Made by a program: the position numbers and the translations under genes. A stretch of 64,000 nt of DNA from contig NC_017249.1 in the NCBI RefSeq assembly GCF_000284375.1, positions 3,078,001 to 3,142,000 on the forward strand, in the 5' to 3' direction. Of the stretch, positions 60,867 through 64,000 are shown piece after piece (positions within the stretch are counted from its first letter, which is position 1; each line of letters starts with the position of its first letter). Below the pieces are notes generated by a model. The model had not been told where the DNA came from. It made no database searches and worked only from the letters and a program-made list of their open reading frames with translations. Source of the DNA: Bradyrhizobium japonicum USDA 6 (GTDB lineage Bacteria; Pseudomonadota; Alphaproteobacteria; Rhizobiales; Xanthobacteraceae).

Positions 60867-61256
60867 ATGATGTCAGAGATGTCCAGGTCAAAAGCAGTTC
60901 CGCGGAAGACGTCAGCGGGGACAGCCGAGCAAGGACGGGCGGTTCGGCTGACGCCCGAGCTTCTCGACCAGGTTGACGCATGGGCGCTCAGCCAGAAGCA
61001 GAGGCCTAACCGATCAGAAGCGGTACAACTGCTGGTGAAGACGGCGCTCGAAGGGCTGCGTGATCGGCCTATGCGCGAATCTCCAGAGTCGAATCGTGAG
61101 AGCCCTCGGATCCGCGCAAAGGAGCTTGCCTCTGACGCGCTCGACCGGCTGGCCGATACGGGTGCGACATCCGAAGACAGGGCAAGCCGGAAGAGCAGGC
61201 TGATGAAAGGTCCCGAAGAATTTCGCAAGGTCCGGCGGGACAGATCGAACAGTTGA
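60867..61256 (+). CDS. Ribbon-helix-helix (CopG-like) protein
   Basis: The 129-residue protein has the ribbon-helix-helix signature at residues 25-60 (GRAVRLTPELLDQVDAWALS, RPNRSEAVQLLVKTALEGLR) and a long basic tail (RDRPMRESPESNRESPRIRA, KSRLMKGPEEFRKVRRDRSN). It is a likely DNA-binding protein, perhaps antitoxin-like, though no toxin gene adjoins. ATG 60867 or 60870. Common in Bradyrhizobium islands. Confidence 0.72.
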   Translation: MMSEMSRSKAVPRKTSAGTAEQGRAVRLTPELLDQVDAWALSQKQRPNRSEAVQLLVKTALEGLRDRPMRESPESNRESPRIRAKELASDALDRLADTGATSEDRASRKSRLMKGPEEFRKVRRDRSNS

Positions 61257-61360
61257 GGCTGATCGTGTGACAGGACGACAGCCGCATCGATGTCCGAGTC
61301 TTCAGGCAAGCGACGCACCGATTGGCGGGACTAATATGTGTTCAATTTCTGGAGCGCTCC

Positions 61361-61504
61361 ATGAATCGGTATTTCTTTGACATCCAAAGTGGTCGCGATT
61401 TCTTTGCAGACGAGGAAGGTCTACCCAAGTGCCAAACGACCGTTGTACCGCAGGTTCCGGCCGCAAAGTCGCGCGGTTCTCCCCGCTGGCGGAGCCAGTT
61501 GTGA
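61361..61504 (+). pseudogene. DUF6894-family protein, truncated
   Basis: MNRYFFDIQSGRDFFADEEG is the start of a DUF6894 protein (normally about 75-85 residues). After LP the frame turns into unrelated sequence and stops at 61504. ATG 61361 has a TGGAGCGCTCC ribosome-binding site. Confidence 0.68.
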
Positions 61505-61622
61505 CAGCTCGGGAGCCAGTGGCTATACTCTAGGCTCGGCGCTTCGGAAGGGCACGGCATTCGCGAGCAGCGGGCTTGTGCCTGCTCGATCTAGGGCTCG
61601 CGTCATCTACTTGGGGGCGGCT

Positions 61623-62781
61623 TTGAGCAATTCCACTGAGCGGCCAAAGTACGAACGCCTGGCTGACTTCATTCGATAGAACCAGGCTCCGATCGTGAAG
61701 GAATGGACGGAGTTCGCTCGAACTCTGTCACCGGCAAGCGATCGGATGACGAAGTTGGCTCTGGAAGATCATATCTTCGATCTTCTTAGGTTTGTGGCGG
61801 ACGACCTCGAAACCGCACAAACCCCGCGGGAGCGATTTGATAAATCGCGAGGCGACGGCCCGAAAGATAGCCCCTTTTCTCAAAGCGCGGCTGAGCTCCA
61901 TGCCGCTCTGCGTCTGGCCGACGGCTTTAACATCGACCAGATGATCTCGGAATACCGGGCGCTTCGCGCAAGCGTCGTCAAGCAGTGGGTTGCTCATCAT
62001 CGAAGCCTTGCGGACACCGATATTGAGGACTTGACGCGGTTCAATGAAGCGATCGATCAGGCCGTGACGGAGTCGGTGGCCCACTATACCAAGACGATAA
62101 ATGACTCGTGCAACCTGTTTCTGGGCGTCCTCGGCCACGACCTGCGCAATCCTCTCGGCGCCGTTTCAATGGGCGCTCAGTGGATGGAGCGATCGGGGAC
62201 AACCGACGCGAAGCAGGCCAAGGTTGTTTCGGAGATCAAGCTGGCCGCAGGGCGGGCGACGCGAATTCTGAACGATCTGCTCGATCTCACACGCTTCCAT
62301 CGGCACTCAAATCCCCGTTACAAAGACCGAGAACGACGTTGCGGCTCTGTGCCAGGAAATCGCGGATGAGTTTCGCGCCGTCAACGCAGATAGGAAACTT
62401 CAAGTCGCAACGAAGGGCGATCCGTTGGTTTCCTGCGACCGCGCCCGCCTGGGACAGGTGCTGTCCAACCTGATGGGCAACGCGGTCCATTATGGCGACG
62501 TAGCGACGCCCATCACAGTGACCGTCGCAGGTAACGATCCCGATGCTGTGACCATCAACGTGCACAATCTCGGCTCCTCAATCCCGCTTGAAGCGCAAAA
62601 ATCAATCTTCCAATCCTGGACGCGAGGCCACGATGACGGAAGTCCGCCAGAGCACAGTACCCACCTCGGCCTTGGCCTCTACATCGCAAAATTGATCGTC
62701 GAAGCCCATGGCGGCGAGATCTCTGTGGCATCCAACGAAGAAACAGGCACGTGCTTTTCGATCCGACTGCCTCACAGGTGA
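61623..62781 (+). pseudogene. RsbRD-type sensor histidine kinase, broken by nonsense and frameshift
   Basis: The reading frame from TTG 61623 gives RPKYERLADFIR-stop(TAG 61677)-NQAPIVKEWTEFARTL, the RsbRD-like N-terminal domain (LADGFNIDQMISEYRALRAS), and the H-box FLGVLGHDLRNPLGAVS. A one-base loss near 62300 shifts the frame; the continuation is GTQIPVTKTENDVAALCQEI and the ATPase domain with N-box LSNLMGNAVHYGD and G-box HLGLGLYIAKLIVEAHGGEI, ending TGA 62781. The kinase is not made in full length. An intact response regulator follows 270 bases later. Confidence 0.85.
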
Positions 62782-63050
62782 CGGTCATGCTCTGAGGGGA
62801 AGGGGTGGTGGCGTTCGACGCGCTCACCCTGCGGCGATGGGCGGGCAGGGTCGCCAGACGCACATTGCCGACGGGGCGACTTCCACGCTCATTCGGCGGA
62901 AGTGGCGGCGCCTCATGGTGAACCCTTGGAACCGTCAGCCGCATTGTCGATGCAAAGACTGCTCAGAAACAATCGGCCATTCGGAACGTCGGCTGCTGCC
63001 ATCGCTTGATGTCCGACCGGGTGGCGTCTCCTGCATTAGAAAGAGCTGAT

Positions 63051-63425
63051 ATGCCAGAGCAAAGCTCTCCTCGCGGCAGTTGCAACTTGATCGTCGAGGA
63101 CGAACCGATGCTCCTCTTGATGGCGAACGACATCGTCCAGGATGCGGGGCTGCATCCGCTCCTTGCCGGCAATGCCGATGAGGCCATCAAGATTCTTGAA
63201 ACCCGACAGGATGTCTGCGTGGTCTTTACGGATGTCAGGATGCCTGGCTCGATGGACGGGATTGGGCTCGTGGAAGCCGTTCGCGAAAGATGGCCACCGA
63301 TCCAGCTCCTTGTGGTCTCCGCCCATCTGGTCGAAGGCTCTGAGCTACCCGATGGGGCAAGATTCTTCCGCAAGCCATACCCGTCAGAGGCGATCATCTC
63401 GACGCTCCGAGAGCTTGCTGCCTGA
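63051..63425 (+). CDS. Single-domain response regulator
   Basis: The 124-residue receiver domain has the acidic pair E16-D17 (LIVEDEP), phospho-acceptor D61 (VVFTDVRMPG), Ser90 and K108 (FFRKPYPS). No output domain. ATG 63051 follows AAAGAGCTGAT. It is likely the partner of the histidine kinase upstream, which is now broken, so it may be an orphan or serve another kinase. Confidence 0.9.
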   Translation: MPEQSSPRGSCNLIVEDEPMLLLMANDIVQDAGLHPLLAGNADEAIKILETRQDVCVVFTDVRMPGSMDGIGLVEAVRERWPPIQLLVVSAHLVEGSELPDGARFFRKPYPSEAIISTLRELAA

Positions 63426-63650
63426 TCGTGAGGAGCGTTTGTCCGCACAACGGGTTGCTGAACGCCTTTGGCGCCGGCGTCGCTCCGATGCCCATCTGTG
63501 CTCGCGCGCTTCGCATTTCCTGTGGGGGCGTTGATCCTGCGGGCGCCGAGCGCGGGTCTCACCAGCTTCTACCACCTGATCAATATTGACCAGCGCGTCG
63601 CACCTTAAATTGCTACGCTTGATGCATCGCCGCGCGGCCCTCGGTATCTG

Positions 63651-63680
63651 TCGGTGATGAGAACGCTGTCGCGCTCCCGC
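63651..63680 (+). promoter_or_regulatory. Shared upstream block, copy A
   Basis: TCGGTGATGAGAACGC then after four bases GCGCTCCCGC, ending 24 bases before ATG 63705. It is the plus-strand counterpart of copies B, C and D. Confidence 0.6.
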
Positions 63681-63704
63681 CTTCCCTGGGAAAAGGAGCA
63701 CGCT

Positions 63705-63902
63705 ATGCAGCGACGCCGAATCAACCAAACCACCTCCTTTGAAGAACGCCTAGCCGAGCATGGGCGAGCCCTTCGTCAAAAGGCAAAATCGCTTCCGCCA
63801 GGTGTTGAGCGGGAACAAACCATCCGCAAAGCTCGGCAGGCGGAGACCGGGGCTCAAATCAGCGAATGGCTGTCCACACCCGGATTACCGGCTCCCGAAT
63901 GA
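63705..63902 (+). CDS. Small 'RRxELLRxA...WLxSPG' protein, third copy
   Basis: The 65-residue protein (TTSFEERLAEHGRALRQKAK, GVEREQTIRKARQAETGAQI, SEWLSTPGLPAPE) starts at ATG 63705 after AAAAGGAGCACGCT. It is the more typical family member, with FEERL and RKARQAETxxxIxEWLxxPGL. It resembles 52386 in the same positions. Function unknown. Confidence 0.75.
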   Translation: MQRRRINQTTSFEERLAEHGRALRQKAKSLPPGVEREQTIRKARQAETGAQISEWLSTPGLPAPE

Positions 63903-64000
63903 AGGAACGGGAGGTCGCTGCGTTCGAGCAGCATCAGAAAGCAGCATGATGTTGCGCGCGGATCCTGCTGGCAGGCCCCGCGCGCCGGCTCACGATCATT

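Noticed and set aside
40227..64000. Second copy of the tRNA-Lys 3' end as right attachment site
   Set aside because: No repeat of TTCGAGCCCTGGTGCGCCC was seen inside the window; the boundary may lie beyond it.

Overview
The window looks like a chromosomal segment of a Bradyrhizobium-type alphaproteobacterium. The evidence is high GC, a rhizobial gene repertoire (many ABC/TRAP binding proteins, MocR regulator, haem peroxidase with RTX-like tail), GGAAC-N16/17-CGTT motifs matching the EcfG stress sigma factor consensus, and many small proteins of the kind seen mainly in Bradyrhizobium. This is inferred from reading alone; no search was run.

Layout. (1) 0-1.4 kb: 5' part of glgC and a Gly/Tyr-rich secreted protein. 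(2) 1.4-9 kb: a sulfonate-type organosulfur locus of two diverging units, with three SsuA-like binding proteins, permease, ATPase, an acyl-CoA-dehydrogenase-fold flavoenzyme and an SsuD-like monooxygenase. A perfect 13-bp inverted pair lies in the divergent intergenic region. (3) 9-14.4 kb: a palindromic repeat, a CmcJ/NvfI-like enzyme, an RlpA-like protein behind an EcfG-like promoter, a Gfo/Idh/MocA oxidoreductase, an IS5-family element sitting inside a split hairpin, and an amino-acid-type binding protein. (4) 14.5-23.2 kb: a MocR regulator diverging from a complete eight-gene Nit1C-type cluster (Sll0783/MSMEG_0572, nitrilase, radical SAM, GNAT, AIR-synthase-like, glycosyltransferase, MSMEG_0570, flavoprotein). 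A 20-bp element is repeated 18/20 between them. (5) 23.2-30.6 kb: a branched-chain-amino-acid-type ABC importer with two paralogous binding proteins, LivH, LivM and an ATPase in which LivG and LivF are fused, then a DAO-type oxidoreductase. (6) 30.7-40 kb: haem peroxidase, SMP-30 protein, leuA behind a leucine-rich leader peptide, an AIDA-like repeat protein, an orphan DctP and an LTxxQ protein. (7) 40.15 kb: tRNA-Lys(CUU).

From the tRNA-Lys onward the character changes. From 40.2 kb to the window end is a decayed genomic island. It has an intact TraF-type peptidase and lytic transglycosylase, but the S8 peptidase, DUF3363 relaxase, IS110, IstA, DUF2958, DctD, AceE fragment and an RsbRD-type histidine kinase are broken by nonsense codons, frameshifts or truncation. 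Between them lie short lineage-type genes present as intact and decayed copies, several sharing one upstream promoter-like block. Intact passengers include CsbD (EcfG-like promoter), a CopG/PHB-depolymerase/phasin group and a single-domain response regulator.

Working together: the sulfur locus probably imports and oxidatively desulfonates organosulfur compounds; the Nit1C cluster probably scavenges nitrogen from a nitrile or cyanide-like compound; the neighbouring Liv-type system could feed it. The island is a graveyard of an integrative conjugative element that entered at or near tRNA-Lys.
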